From: Phytophthora colocasiae
Lineage: Eukaryota > Oomycota > Peronosporomycetes > Peronosporales > Peronosporaceae
Length of the DNA: 64,000 bases
Assembly (NCBI GenBank): GCA_018806915.1
Contig: JAGKQI010000043.1
Span: forward strand, 310,001-374,000
Reading direction: 5' to 3'
The notes beneath the pieces are model-generated. The model was given only the letters and a program-made list of their open reading frames with translations, did not search any database and was not told where the DNA came from. Shown here one piece after another: positions 20,409-30,931 of the stretch. The position numbers were made by a program, and so were the translations under genes. The stretch's first letter is position 1. Each line of letters opens with the position of its first letter.

Positions 20409-21614
20409 ATGGCAAGTGTCAAGGCCGACGCACAGACAGCTACTGCGCGTGCACGGGAAGCTGAAGTCGACTCGGATATCATTGAACTGATCAATTCGCC
20501 CCCACAAGACCTGCCGGATGAAGCATTAGTCAAAAAGCTCATGATGGCGTTTCAAGCCAAGAAACTACGTGGAACCTGCACCCAATTGGGCCTAAAACCT
20601 CAGGCCGATTCCTCCATGAATTCAAAAGAAGGGTATATCAAGCTATTGCTCCAGTATCGTCGCACTAAGTTGCGTGGAGAAATATCTACAGCCTATCCTA
20701 AAATCAAGCAGCGACGACCTGCCAGGACTAAACACTGTGACTTTAAGCTCGTGAACGTGATCCTCAGTCCTGCCCTGCTGCCTAGGATGATCGAAGCTGG
20801 AACAGTTCAGTCCACTGGAACTGATAAATATTGGCAAGATGTGGCTGAGGCCTACGCCAGTACTGATCCTACTTATTCCAGGATCGTAGGATTTCCAGAA
20901 CGATACGAAGGGATCGACCCCGCTCTCGCACAACAGAACACTCCAGCTCAACTCTGTGCCATTTGGAGGGATCTGACGGCCAAATACGAGGGAAGTTACA
21001 CGCGTTGGAAGCAATTGGGCACTGAAAGCGCAGGTTTTGCCCACTTCTGCGGAGATTTGGCCGTTCAATACCTGTACGACAGACTACACATGCAGTCTTT
21101 TCCAATGGGGGCTCAGCCTGAACAGGAAAGAGTTCCAAAGCGACCTAGACTGGAAATGGTTAGTGACAGTGCGAGAGGAAACGTACCAAACGCTCGAAAT
21201 GTTCAAGAACCGGCAGAACTTCGAGTTTCAAACGCGAATGGCGCACAAGATCGACAAAACAATCAGAGTTCAGTCCAAACGACTCAGCTACGTGCTTCAA
21301 GCACAAGAGAAGTTGATTTTCACCTCCGTCAAAGTTTACCACAAGCTGCTCCAGTGTCTGCATCGATGCCACGTGAAAATGTGAGAATACCGGACGAAAG
21401 ACTCCGACGAACGTTAGATCCTGGAACCTATCGTCGTGAGAATCGGTACGAAGGTGTTATTCAGTCATCACAAGCTGTACGTGACACAACGTCGGCCGTT
21501 GACGCGCTCAAACGCGGTAGATTCGATCCCGTTGTCATCGCACAAGCTGAGGAAAGTTTGGGTGCGATCGTACAGCTTTGGCTTCGAGAACTGGACAAAG
21601 CAGCACAGCCATGA
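20409..21614 (+). CDS. Protein of unknown function with SAP-like and Myb/SANT-like regions (copy 1)
   Basis: I choose the ATG at 20409 (401 aa, MASVKADAQTATARAREAEV) because the longer open frame upstream reads through an A/T-rich hairpin. Residues 30-85 (LVKKLMMAFQAKKLRGTCTQ to IKLLLQYRRTKLRG) look like a SAP-type helix pair. Residues 125-220 (YWQDVAEAYASTDPTYSRIV to TPAQLCAIWRDLTAKYEGSY) resemble the Myb/SANT-like trihelix often seen in transposon-linked proteins. The C-terminal third is Arg/Gln/Ser-rich. A second frame over 21037-21384 is also open and reads as a helical, coiled-coil-like sequence (YQTLEMFKNRQNFEFQTRMA), so a frameshift or unrecognised splice may change the true C-terminus. 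It lies divergently 0.5 kb from the MULE relic and may belong to that element. Function unknown. Confidence 0.5.
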   Translation: MASVKADAQTATARAREAEVDSDIIELINSPPQDLPDEALVKKLMMAFQAKKLRGTCTQLGLKPQADSSMNSKEGYIKLLLQYRRTKLRGEISTAYPKIKQRRPARTKHCDFKLVNVILSPALLPRMIEAGTVQSTGTDKYWQDVAEAYASTDPTYSRIVGFPERYEGIDPALAQQNTPAQLCAIWRDLTAKYEGSYTRWKQLGTESAGFAHFCGDLAVQYLYDRLHMQSFPMGAQPEQERVPKRPRLEMVSDSARGNVPNARNVQEPAELRVSNANGAQDRQNNQSSVQTTQLRASSTREVDFHLRQSLPQAAPVSASMPRENVRIPDERLRRTLDPGTYRRENRYEGVIQSSQAVRDTTSAVDALKRGRFDPVVIAQAEESLGAIVQLWLRELDKAAQP

Positions 21615-22315
21615 GCAGGATATGACTCTGCTGTAGAATGATTCTACCTGTACTCTCCTTACGTCACTCCAGCATAAATCCTCTTTTTCTTCCTTATTTT
21701 CAAACTAGTCAAGTTGTTCTGCGCTATGCGTTCCTTACAGTCCTGCTCGTGACCTGCAGCTCTTCCTGGTGACGAAGTACGATGCCTGGCTACGGTCAAC
21801 TGATTCTCTATGCCCAGACGAAGGACTGGTGGCAGTACAGAGCACACTTCTGTAAAACGCCAGACAACAAGAGATGATGACTTACAACCCAGGAAGAGAG
21901 TCAAGACTGGGCTAATAGAGTGGAAACCACCTCACGGACGAGTCTATCGCTCCACTGTCTTTTGTATGGACCCCATAGCACTTCAACCGGAAAAAAGATC
22001 ACTGTGGATCCATCAGTTCTCGTGATCTATCTGTCGCTAAACTCAAATGATTGTTGAAACGGAGAAGAGTTTTTGGCGTGCATTTAGCTCGTTTGAAGAG
22101 TTTCAAGAAAAGATACTGCATCGTGGGAGACGCTTGTGGGTGGCTGTTGACGAAATGGATGCTATGTTGGAGAACGAAGAACTAAACGTACCAGCAATTT
22201 CATGAATTATCTTTGGTGTGGTCAAAACGTTTTGGGATTTCTTGGAAATGGCAGTTGCCAGTATGCACATGAAGTTCAGCTCCACTCCTTTTGAAGAAAA
22301 GTCAGTTTACCACAG
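21615..22315. other. Decayed low-coding tail of duplication unit 1
   Basis: Short open pieces on both strands (for example plus-strand RRLWVAVDEMDAMLENEELN near 22120-22190) suggest ancient coding sequence, but no continuous frame or family is visible. The same sequence, with one base change, follows copy 2. Confidence 0.4.
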
Positions 22316-23867
22316 TACGAGGCTGGCCCTCGACCTCCATGCGCGCGTAGTGAACACCGAACTGGGCGGAAATCGCCATGTCCTCTCTCGCACGGTTGAG
22401 ATCCGGGACGAACGTCCTCACAGGAGGCAGCGCACGCACATGTACCAGTTCTGGGTCGGCGTCACCAAGGAGAAAGTCGATGCTGGATCTGGTGACTACG
22501 TTTTCGCAGAGCAGGCCACGGCGACGAAGCCCACGTGTGCGGGTCTGGAGCGTCGTTGCGCAGGAAGGCGCGAGGGCGAATCGAGGCAACGCCATGGAGC
22601 GGTGACCGCAACATGCAAGTAGCTGCGCAAGCAGCAATCCCATTTTCAGCTGGCGGTGATGCGTGTAGTCGCGCTTCAGCGCCCGGTTGAACTGCTCAAC
22701 AGGGTTGTTGGTGGTGGCGAACCCGGGCGGGGTAAGAAAGCACTGCCAGTTCGCGAAGTTGCCCTCGAGCCACTGGGACTTCACGTATGTGGCAAATGCG
22801 GCGAGGTCAGCGTGCCCAGCCCACTCCTTCAGCATGGCCGCCTTCTTGTCCACGTACTCGCTCTTGCTCTGCGCAAAGTGCAAGTCGTAGACGCCCTTGT
22901 ACACTAATGCAGAGAGCTTCGAGCTCAATCCGCGAGTCCTCTCGCGCAGCTTTACTACGTGGTAGAAACACATGAGGTACGTAAATGAGCAGTCGGCGAA
23001 GACACTGCGGAAGGCTTTGTGTTGTGCCTTGTCTGCATCTCCAAGAACGAACTTCACCTGCCACTCCGCACCGTTGATCCGAGCATACACACGGCGTAGC
23101 GCAAACGAGCGCCGCTTCAAAGTGCACGTACTGGAGCTGCGACGTGATGAAAAGCGCCACCAGGTGGAAAGTTCTGGTGGTGTCGGTGATGCCGCAGACA
23201 AGAACAGGGTAACCAACGCTGTTCAGTTTGAACGTAGCGTCGAGGTGCAACACAAAGGTGCTCGCGTCCCGCGCAGCGTTGCGCAGAAGTGCCTTGGTGG
23301 TCATGCCGATCAAGAACGGCCGAGGATCTGAGCCGTTTCCGATCTCGGGGAGGCCAGAGGTATCATGCGCACTAGTGAACGTAAAGGCATCGTGGTCGCC
23401 TTCACGTCCACTAAATGCGGATGCCCGCACCGCCTCCACAATCGCCTTGAGCTTGTCGTTGCCGCCGAGCCGCGTTCGACGAAAGTGATGCACAATGTTT
23501 TGCACCGAGCGCAGGCTGGGTAGTACGGCAGGACGGAGACCAAACTTGCGTCCCAATGCGTGCCGGATGCGTAGCGGCATCAGGTTTTCGCGGGCCAGCT
23601 CCTGATGAAGTCCCGCTGCTGCGGCGTGATGCACAACGGACGGCGTTCGCGCGCGCGAATGGTGCTCGCCTAACTCGTGGATGTCGGCGACGTCGGTCTC
23701 CTGACAGACCAGCACCTTCAGCCGCCATGGGCAGACCTGGTAGGAACTGCGTCCGTGCAGTGCTTGCAGGCGCAGCGCAGCACCTTGTAGCGCATAGAAT
23801 GCGGAATGCCGCTGCTGCAAGCCGCGCATGACATCAGCTGGCTCTTGACAGTCTTCCACGTTTTCAT
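22302..23867 (-). pseudogene. MULE transposase relic, copy 2 (C-terminus lost at the duplication junction)
   Basis: This copy shows the same DDE-core motifs as copy 1 (LHLDATFKLNSVGYPVLVCG, FVLGDADKAQHKAF, NNPVEQFNRALKRDYTH). It reads in frame where copy 1 is shifted at four sites. In turn it is shifted at three sites in its N-terminal third where copy 1 is open (equivalents of 19648, 19684 and 19793). The common break after HFEAAL is present in both. It stops at 22302, in unit 1 tail sequence, so the SWIM zinc finger is missing. Confidence 0.85.
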
Positions 23868-24283
23868 TCCTTGAGAAGGAAAGCGGTGTCTTCGGACGAA
23901 ACACCGCTACAGAGCAGGTTCCAGGCGTGTGGGCGGGGCATTGTCGAGAAGCGAGTGGGGATCTAGGCGAGAAAGAACTTATTTAGAAGTAGAGAGAGTT
24001 TGAAGCAGCAAGGTCTCGGACGAGCGCCACCAGTCAAGTTGTACTTTAGGCTGCGCAGCGCGTGATGTGATTGGGTAAAATCTTCAAATAGAGGTATATG
24101 ATTGGGTGAATAGTATTGGTTGTGCTGGTGCGCACTAAGGGATGTTTGCTTATAAATTCTTGTGGTTTCCTGTGATTTAGCGGTGCCCGCGAATGTTTTT
24201 ATGTGGTGAAAACACGTGGTATTGTGTTTGTCAGCGTGCATGGTGTTTTTCAGGCATTTGTGGTGGTTTTGGAACTTTGTCCA

Positions 24284-24326
24284 AAAAAAATATTTGTTTG
24301 TGTGTACCACAAACAAATATTTTTTT
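24284..24326. repeat. 19-bp perfect hairpin before the 401-aa ORF (copy 2)
   Basis: Identical to the hairpin of unit 1, again 33 nt before the ATG. Confidence 0.8.
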
Positions 24327-24359
24327 CCCAGCCAGTCTAGGATTAGCAGGACCTGCAGT

Positions 24360-25565
24360 ATGGCAAGTGTCAAGGCCGACGCACAGACAGCTACTGCGCG
24401 TGCACGGGAAGCTGAAGTCGACTCGGATATCATTGAACTGATCAATTCGCCCCCACAAGACCTGCCGGATGAAGCATTAGTCAAAAAGCTCATGATGGCG
24501 TTTCAAGCCAAGAAACTACGTGGAACCTGCACCCAATTGGGCCTAAAACCTCAGGCCGATTCCTCCATGAATTCAAAAGAAGGGTATATCAAGCTATTGC
24601 TCCAGTATCGTCGCACTAAGTTGCGTGGAGAAATATCTACAGCCTATCCTAAAATCAAGCAGCGACGACCTGCCAGGACTAAACACTGTGACTTTAAGCT
24701 CGTGAACGTGATCCTCAGTCCTGCCCTGCTGCCTAGGATGATCGAAGCTGGAACAGTTCAGTCCACTGGAACTGATAAATATTGGCAAGATGTGGCTGAG
24801 GCCTACGCCAGTACTGATCCTACTTATTCCAGGATCGTAGGATTTCCAGAACGATACGAAGGGATCGACCCCGCTCTCGCACAACAGAACACTCCAGCTC
24901 AACTCTGTGCCATTTGGAGGGATCTGACGGCCAAATACGAGGGAAGTTACACGCGTTGGAAGCAATTGGGCACTGAAAGCGCAGGTTTTGCCCACTTCTG
25001 CGGAGATTTGGCCGTTCAATACCTGTACGACAGACTACACATGCAGTCTTTTCCAATGGGGGCTCAGCCTGAACAGGAAAGAGTTCCAAAGCGACCTAGA
25101 CTGGAAATGGTTAGTGACAGTGCGAGAGGAAACGTACCAAACGCTCGAAATGTTCAAGAACCGGCAGAACTTCGAGTTTCAAACGCGAATGGCGCACAAG
25201 ATCGACAAAACAATCAGAGTTCAGTCCAAACGACTCAGCTACGTGCTTCAAGCACAAGAGAAGTTGATTTTCACCTCCGTCAAAGTTTACCACAAGCTGC
25301 TCCAGTGTCTGCATCGATGCCACGTGAAAATGTGAGAATACCGGACGAAAGACTCCGACGAACGTTAGATCCTGGAACCTATCGTCGTGAGAATCGGTAC
25401 GAAGGTGTTATTCAGTCATCACAAGCTGTACGTGACACAACGTCGGCCGTTGACGCGCTCAAACGCGGTAGATTCGATCCCGTTGTCATCGCACAAGCTG
25501 AGGAAAGTTTGGGTGCGATCGTACAGCTTTGGCTTCGAGAACTGGACAAAGCAGCACAGCCATGA
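24360..25565 (+). CDS. Protein of unknown function with SAP-like and Myb/SANT-like regions (copy 2)
   Basis: The predicted 401-aa protein is identical to copy 1 over its whole length, including the second open frame across 24988-25335. Exact identity alongside an indel-bearing neighbour shows that the duplication is recent. It need not show selection on the protein. Confidence 0.5.
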   Translation: MASVKADAQTATARAREAEVDSDIIELINSPPQDLPDEALVKKLMMAFQAKKLRGTCTQLGLKPQADSSMNSKEGYIKLLLQYRRTKLRGEISTAYPKIKQRRPARTKHCDFKLVNVILSPALLPRMIEAGTVQSTGTDKYWQDVAEAYASTDPTYSRIVGFPERYEGIDPALAQQNTPAQLCAIWRDLTAKYEGSYTRWKQLGTESAGFAHFCGDLAVQYLYDRLHMQSFPMGAQPEQERVPKRPRLEMVSDSARGNVPNARNVQEPAELRVSNANGAQDRQNNQSSVQTTQLRASSTREVDFHLRQSLPQAAPVSASMPRENVRIPDERLRRTLDPGTYRRENRYEGVIQSSQAVRDTTSAVDALKRGRFDPVVIAQAEESLGAIVQLWLRELDKAAQP

Positions 25566-26266
25566 GCAGGATATGACTCTGCTGTAGAATGATTCTACCT
25601 GTACTCTCCTTACGTCACTCCAGCATAAATCCTCTTTTTCTTCCTTATTTTCAAACTAGTCAAGTTGTTCTGCGCTATGCGTTCCTTACAGTCCTGCTCG
25701 TGACCTGCAGCTCTTCCTGGTGACGAAGTACGATGCCTGGCTACGGTCAACTGATTCTCTATGCCCAGACGAAGGACTGGTGGCAGTACAGAGCACACTT
25801 CTGTAAAACGCCAGACAACAAGAGATGATGACTTACAACCCAGGAAGAGAGTCAAGACTGGGCTAATAGAGTGGAAACCACCTCACGGACGAGTCTATCG
25901 CTCCACTGTCTTTTGTATGGACCCCATAGCACTTCAACCGGAAAAAAGATCACTGTGGATCCATCAGTTCTCGTGATCTATCTGTCGCTAAACTCAAATG
26001 ATTGTTGAAACGGAGAAGAGTTTTTGGCGTGCATTTAGCTCGTTTGAAGAGTTTCAAGAAAGGATACTGCATCGTGGGAGACGCTTGTGGGTGGCTGTTG
26101 ACGAAATGGATGCTATGTTGGAGAACGAAGAACTAAACGTACCAGCAATTTCATGAATTATCTTTGGTGTGGTCAAAACGTTTTGGGATTTCTTGGAAAT
26201 GGCAGTTGCCAGTATGCACATGAAGTTCAGCTCCACTCCTTTTGAAGAAAAGTCAGTTTACCACAG

Positions 26267-26445
26267 ATCAAACAGTCAATTTCTTCTAGCAGATCGAGGG
26301 GTGTTTATCACTTTCAAGAATCTTCCCGGTAAGCTATCATGGATTATTCAGACGGTGCACCTAGTGTTTAGGATCTCTAATACCCTACGTCGGCAAAACT
26401 GTTGTTAGCATCCCAAATGCTGCGCAATATGTTTATAGTCGTATC
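26267..26445. other. Pre-insertion sequence left of the Copia element
   Basis: This is the natural continuation of the decayed tail seen at the end of both duplication units. It ends in GTATC, the left target duplication (26441-26445). After the Copia element the same tract resumes at 30927 toward the P-loop relic. Confidence 0.5.
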
Positions 26446-26601
26446 TGTTGTAATGGTGGTAAATTGAGAACTGATTTACTACTGAGTCTTCTGGCTGACT
26501 TGATCGTCCTTGTCCTACCTGTGACTACAGACCGTTCCAGCGCTGCCTCGAGTCATCAGCTCTGACTCGGATTCGTGCCACTCTCACCAGTGGCATCAAC
26601 A
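26446..26601 (-). repeat. Copia 3' LTR
   Basis: 156 bp, TG...CA ends, identical to the other LTR as far as I can read. Confidence 0.93.
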
Positions 26602-29600
26602 CTTCCCCGCGAGTCGAGCGTCGAGGCAAGCTTGACCAGTCCGAGCGCGCTCCGAAGATGGCAAAACAACGTCTTCCCCAGCGCTTTAGTGAAGCCATCT
26701 GCAAGCATTTCGGAGGTCGGGCAGTACTTGAGCTGGATGGTGCCATCTTGGTATGCATTTTTGATAGAGTGAAATGCGATGTCGACGCTCTTCTGCGAGT
26801 TTGACGTTTTCTCCTTCTTGATCCGTTGTATCGTCGACAGGTTATCGATCATCATGGGTATCTTGACCAATTTTTCTCCCGTGAGTGAGTGAATCAGCAT
26901 CGCCGTCCACTTGAGATCTTCCAGGCCCATGTCAGCTGCGATGTATTCTGCTGCGGTTGATGATTTAGCCACGACAGTCTGACGCTTGCATGACCAATGT
27001 ACGGGACAGCCATGAACGCGCAATAACAGACCGGAGATCGACTTTCTGTCGCTTGTGTCATTGGCCCAATCCGCATCTGTAAACAACTGCAGGTGTGGGG
27101 CGTCTGTGGTGCGTCGAAATTCCAACCCCATGGACCGCGTAGTTGACACGTAGCGTAGTATCCGCTTTAACGCGTGCCAATGTCGAACGCTTGGATTGTT
27201 GCACTGCGACGCCGCTTGATTTACAGCAAAGGATATGTCTGGGCGGGATACCCGACTGAGGTACAGCAAGGCACCAATTGCCTGCCTGTACGGAACGTGT
27301 TCCGCAAGTTGCTCTCCTTCCGTAGCCTTGTACAACAATGTATTTTGATCCATCGGCGTCGACACTGCTCTACAGTTGTCCATTGCGAATCGATGACAAA
27401 CTTCGGTGGCATACTGCTCTTGATCGATACACATTACTCCTTGCTGGAAATCTCGGCTGATGCGCAAGCCAAGAAACCACGAGAGCTCGCCGAGGTCCTT
27501 GATGGCGTATTTCTTGTGAAGAGCCGACATCATCTCCTCCATCTCTTCGGAGTTTTCGTACCCGATCAGGATATCATCGACGTACACGAGGATAATCAAA
27601 GCTTTTGTAGGATGGTTGTAAACGCACGGGTCTTCTAGCAATGGTGTAAAGCCTTTGCTTCGAAGGAAAGAATCGAGCTCCACATTCCACTCGCGCCCAG
27701 ACTGCTTGAGACCATACAGCGCTTTTCCGAGTAACCACACTTGCCCCGGCTCACCTTCTTCCAAATCCACTCGGTTGCTTGACATAAATGACCTCCCGCA
27801 ATCCTGCCTTAACGTAAGCTGTGGGAAAATCTCCATGCCGAACGTGCCATCCTCTTTGGTTGCATTCTGCTGAAACACACGAATAGAGATTAGTGTTACA
27901 ACAGGAGCGTACGTCTCGATGTAATCGAGCAGATATATCTGACCACATCCTTGCGCGCAAACCCGGGCTCGGAACCGATCAATTGAGCCGTTTGCCTGGC
28001 GCTTCAGCCGAAAGTTGATAGTGGATCCGATTACATGGGCGTCAGCCGGGGGAGTCACAACTGTGAATGTCCCGTTGGCACGGAGCGCCTCGATCTCGTC
28101 CTCAATGGCCTTCTTCCACAGTGGCCACTGTTGAGAAGTTTTGGCTTCTTTAGTGTCATCGGTTCTTGAATTACATCTCCCAGCACCAAAAAACGCAGCT
28201 CCGGTGTTTCTCGCTGCTATCCTTGCCGAGCGGCGACGCTGAGTGAGATTTGGGTTGACTTTTTCGGGCTCCACAATTTTCGGCGGAGGTACTGCTGGGT
28301 CACTTCCCGCATCGAGTTGCTCGAAGACGGAAATTCTGTGGGAATTGACAGATCACTTGTGTTGGGTAACATTGCCAATGGGTCAAGAGCACTCGATGGT
28401 CTAGCAGGCCGTAGCTGTAGGCCCATGAATGTGACATCGCAACTGTGAACGATCCGAGCTCCACCTTCTCGGATGTACACGAAGTATCCTTTCCTTTAGT
28501 GATCAGGCCCAACGTAAATTCCACGCTGTCCAGTGGGTCGAAACTTAAACTTTGTGCTTCTCTGGGTCGGTTTGAGTTGAACAACGACACTCTCACCAAA
28601 CGCGTGTACATCACTGAGGTCAGGAGGACTACCGTGATATCGAGTGTATGGCGTGGTACCCGGGTTGCTGCGCGTGACTACACGATTTCGCATATAGACA
28701 GCAGTACGAACAGCATACTCCCAAAGATTGTGGGGAACATTTGCCTGCAATAGCAAACATCGTGTCATGTCTGCCAAAGTGCGGTTGGTCCGTTCAGCAA
28801 CTCCATTCTGGTAGTGCTTATCAGGCTCAGAAAATTGTCGTTCAATTCCTTCTTCATCACACAAATCGTCAAAAGCTTTGTCGATGAATTCGCCGCCATT
28901 GTCCGTGCGAAGCACACAAAAATCAGCGGCACCATTTCGTCGCTTCACCAACTGGATGTAGTGCCGAAACTTTTCCACTGCATCACTTTTCGCTTTGAGG
29001 AAGTATACGTGGGTATAGTTTTTCCACTTCACTGCCATGTAGTAGCGATGTCCGTGAATGCTGCGTTGAAATGGGCCTGCAAGGTCGGCGTGGCAGATGC
29101 GATCTTTTGCTGCTTGCGGGCGGGAGCTGTGTCGGGGTGCGGCTCTGCTGTGGCCTTTTCCAAGTGCACAGACTTCACATGGATACATGGGCAATGTCTT
29201 TAGGCCTTTGATGCGGAGCCCTCGAACGAGGCCACCGCGTTCCATGTCCAGGATTGCTTGGTAGTTCAAATGGCCCAAACGGCGATGCCAGTCTTCTAGG
29301 GAGTCTTTTGCTACTATCGGGAAGGACGTCTCGGTTGAAGTTGCAGCGAATCCACTTCCAGTTATCTCGGAGCTTGCATACACTCCGTCCCGTATAGCGC
29401 TCCGAAGTATTGCAGGTCCGTACACGGTACACCCGCTATCACTAAAATCACACTTGTATCCGTCAGCTGCAAGTGCCGACACAGAGAGAAGCGTTCGAGC
29501 AAGAGATGGTATGTGGACCACGTTGTGTAAAATGCCATGAGGTCCATCTGCGAACTTGAGATCGCCGACTTCTGTTCCGACGACTATGTGTCCATCAGCC

Positions 29601-29746
29601 ATTTGGACAGTATGGTCATCACAAGGAGCAATATTCATAAGAGCGTCACGATTTCCAGTCATGTGAAATGAGGCTCCAGAGTCGACAACAACTTCCACAG
29701 GTATCTTGCCGGGGTCGAACGGTTTGGGCACGGTGTCTGTCGACAC
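26556..29746 (-). pseudogene. Copia pol: protease, integrase, reverse transcriptase, RNase H, with frameshifts
   Basis: From 29746 downward: an aspartic protease motif VVDSGASFHMTG, a GAG-pre-integrase region with WHRRLGHLNYQAI and an HxxxH/CxxC-like site (CEVCALGKGH), then integrase with D, D and E residues (ADLAGPF, LRTDNGGEF, NGVAERTNRTL). The first block closes with a stop at 28496. Further frameshifts lie near 28260, 27870 and 27770, inside the linker and the front of reverse transcriptase. The RT core has VYVDDILIG and FLGLRISRD. RNase H has LQLFTDADWANDTSDRKS and SSTAAEYIAA. The integrase block and the 27.7-26.6 kb block are each open. Confidence 0.88.
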
Positions 29747-29755
29747 CCCGCGCCT

Positions 29756-30734
29756 TCATTCGTCATTGGAGGACTGCACTGCTGCTGCAGCGTGTCCAGC
29801 GGATTGATTGGTGGACTTCTTTCGCTGCTCCTCGGCCACATGACGATCATGATAGTTGGTGGTATGCCCACGCTGATCACAAATCTTACATAGAGCATTG
29901 CTAAAATCCCATCGGTCTCGTGGCTTTTTCTGGTTGGTGGTGGCTGCGATCGCTGCGTGGCCTGGGCGCGACCGTTTGCTTTGTTCACTGCCCTCAGAGG
30001 CTGCATCATAGCGACGCTTCTTCATGCGACCGTCCGAACCTGCGAGCCGATTAAGCAAGTTGATCGCCTTTTCCATTTCCTCAGCTGCGTCGTCCGCCTC
30101 CACATCAATCTGGGCGAGTAGAGTATCACGATAGCGAGGGTATGCCAGTTGAACGAACGTGCTGAGTGCCTGTTGTTCAGTATAGTCATTGGCTCGTCCA
30201 TGATTTAATCCAGTGGCAATTTGGGACAGTCGGTGAGCATACTCATCGTATGACTCATGAGGAAGCTTGGTAGTAGACGCGAGTAACAGCTTGGCGTTGC
30301 ACAGAGAGACGACTACGAAACTTGTGGAGGAATGCACGCCCAAGATCTTGGAAAGAGTTACGCGGAAGCGTACTCCGGTTCCGAATGAATTAGGTACTCG
30401 CTGTTCCCGTGAGATGGTTAGAGAGAACGCTGCACTTGACCGGTTCTGGCCAGGTACGCCCATTTAGAGTTTGGGCATCCTCAATTTGGACTTGTAAGCG
30501 CTCAAACCATTCATGGGCACCAGCATCAAGGTACCCATCCCGTATCACACCCGAGAAATTCTCGATGTTGATTAGCTTGACGTTGAGCTTCTGCTTAGGT
30601 TCACGTGCGATCTCCGCGATAGCGTCTTCGACTTCCCCGCCTTGGCCGGCTCCTCCCCCTTGTCCGCCGTCTTCCATCCGAGGTTCCGGCTCACGGTCGA
30701 TCTCATCGTATTCGTTTGAGCTGTGCGAGGACAT
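29756..30734 (-). pseudogene. Copia gag with zinc knuckle, one frameshift
   Basis: It starts at MSSHSSNEYDEIDREPEPRM (30734). Residues GYLDAGAHEWFERLQVQIED are typical of UBN2-type gag. The frame shifts near 30400-30460 and continues with LPHESYDEYAHRLSQIATGL and a CCHC-like knuckle (CKICDQRGHTTNYH, in which the last Cys is His), ending at 29756. Confidence 0.8.
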
Positions 30735-30770
30735 CTCCGCGTGCTCAACAAGCAAGAGAGGCTGTTAACC

Positions 30771-30926
30771 TGTTGTAATGGTGGTAAATTGAGAACTGAT
30801 TTACTACTGAGTCTTCTGGCTGACTTGATCGTCCTTGTCCTACCTGTGACTACAGACCGTTCCAGCGCTGCCTCGAGTCATCAGCTCTGACTCGGATTCG
30901 TGCCACTCTCACCAGTGGCATCAACA
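30771..30926 (-). repeat. Copia 5' LTR
   Basis: 156 bp, followed by the right-hand GTATC target duplication at 30927-30931. Confidence 0.93.
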
Positions 30927-30931
30927 GTATC

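Larger units (their letters stand above)
18361..22315. repeat. Tandem segmental duplication, unit 1 (3955 bp)
   Basis: This segment is repeated directly afterwards (22316-26266). At the junction the end of the unit (...TTACCACAG) is joined to its own start (TACGAGGCTGG...), with CAG shared by both partners. The unit carries most of the MULE relic on the minus strand, a 401-aa ORF on the plus strand and a decayed tail. Confidence 0.92.
22316..26266. repeat. Tandem segmental duplication, unit 2 (3951 bp)
   Basis: This is a near-exact copy of 18361-22315. From about 19.8 kb onward the offset is constant at 3951 with one base difference noticed (22111 versus 26062 region, AAAAG/AAAGG). Seven 1-2 nt indels lie in the transposase part. 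Confidence 0.92.
26446..30926 (-). mobile_element. Full-length Ty1/Copia LTR retrotransposon with 5-bp target duplication
   Basis: Two 156-bp LTRs (26446-26601 and 30771-30926) begin TGTTGTAATGG and end CATCAACA. They read as identical base for base. GTATC flanks both ends (26441-26445 and 30927-30931). The element lies on the minus strand with the order gag, protease, integrase, reverse transcriptase, RNase H, which is the Copia order. A purine run (GCGGGGAAG) lies just before the 3' LTR (26602 onward on the plus strand). I could not match the primer-binding site to a tRNA. Coding frames are broken at several points despite the identical LTRs. Confidence 0.95.

Noticed and set aside
20012..20542. 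176-codon minus-strand ORF in both duplication units
   Set aside because: It runs antisense through the A/T hairpin and the start of the 401-aa ORF; composition is low-complexity and no family is visible.
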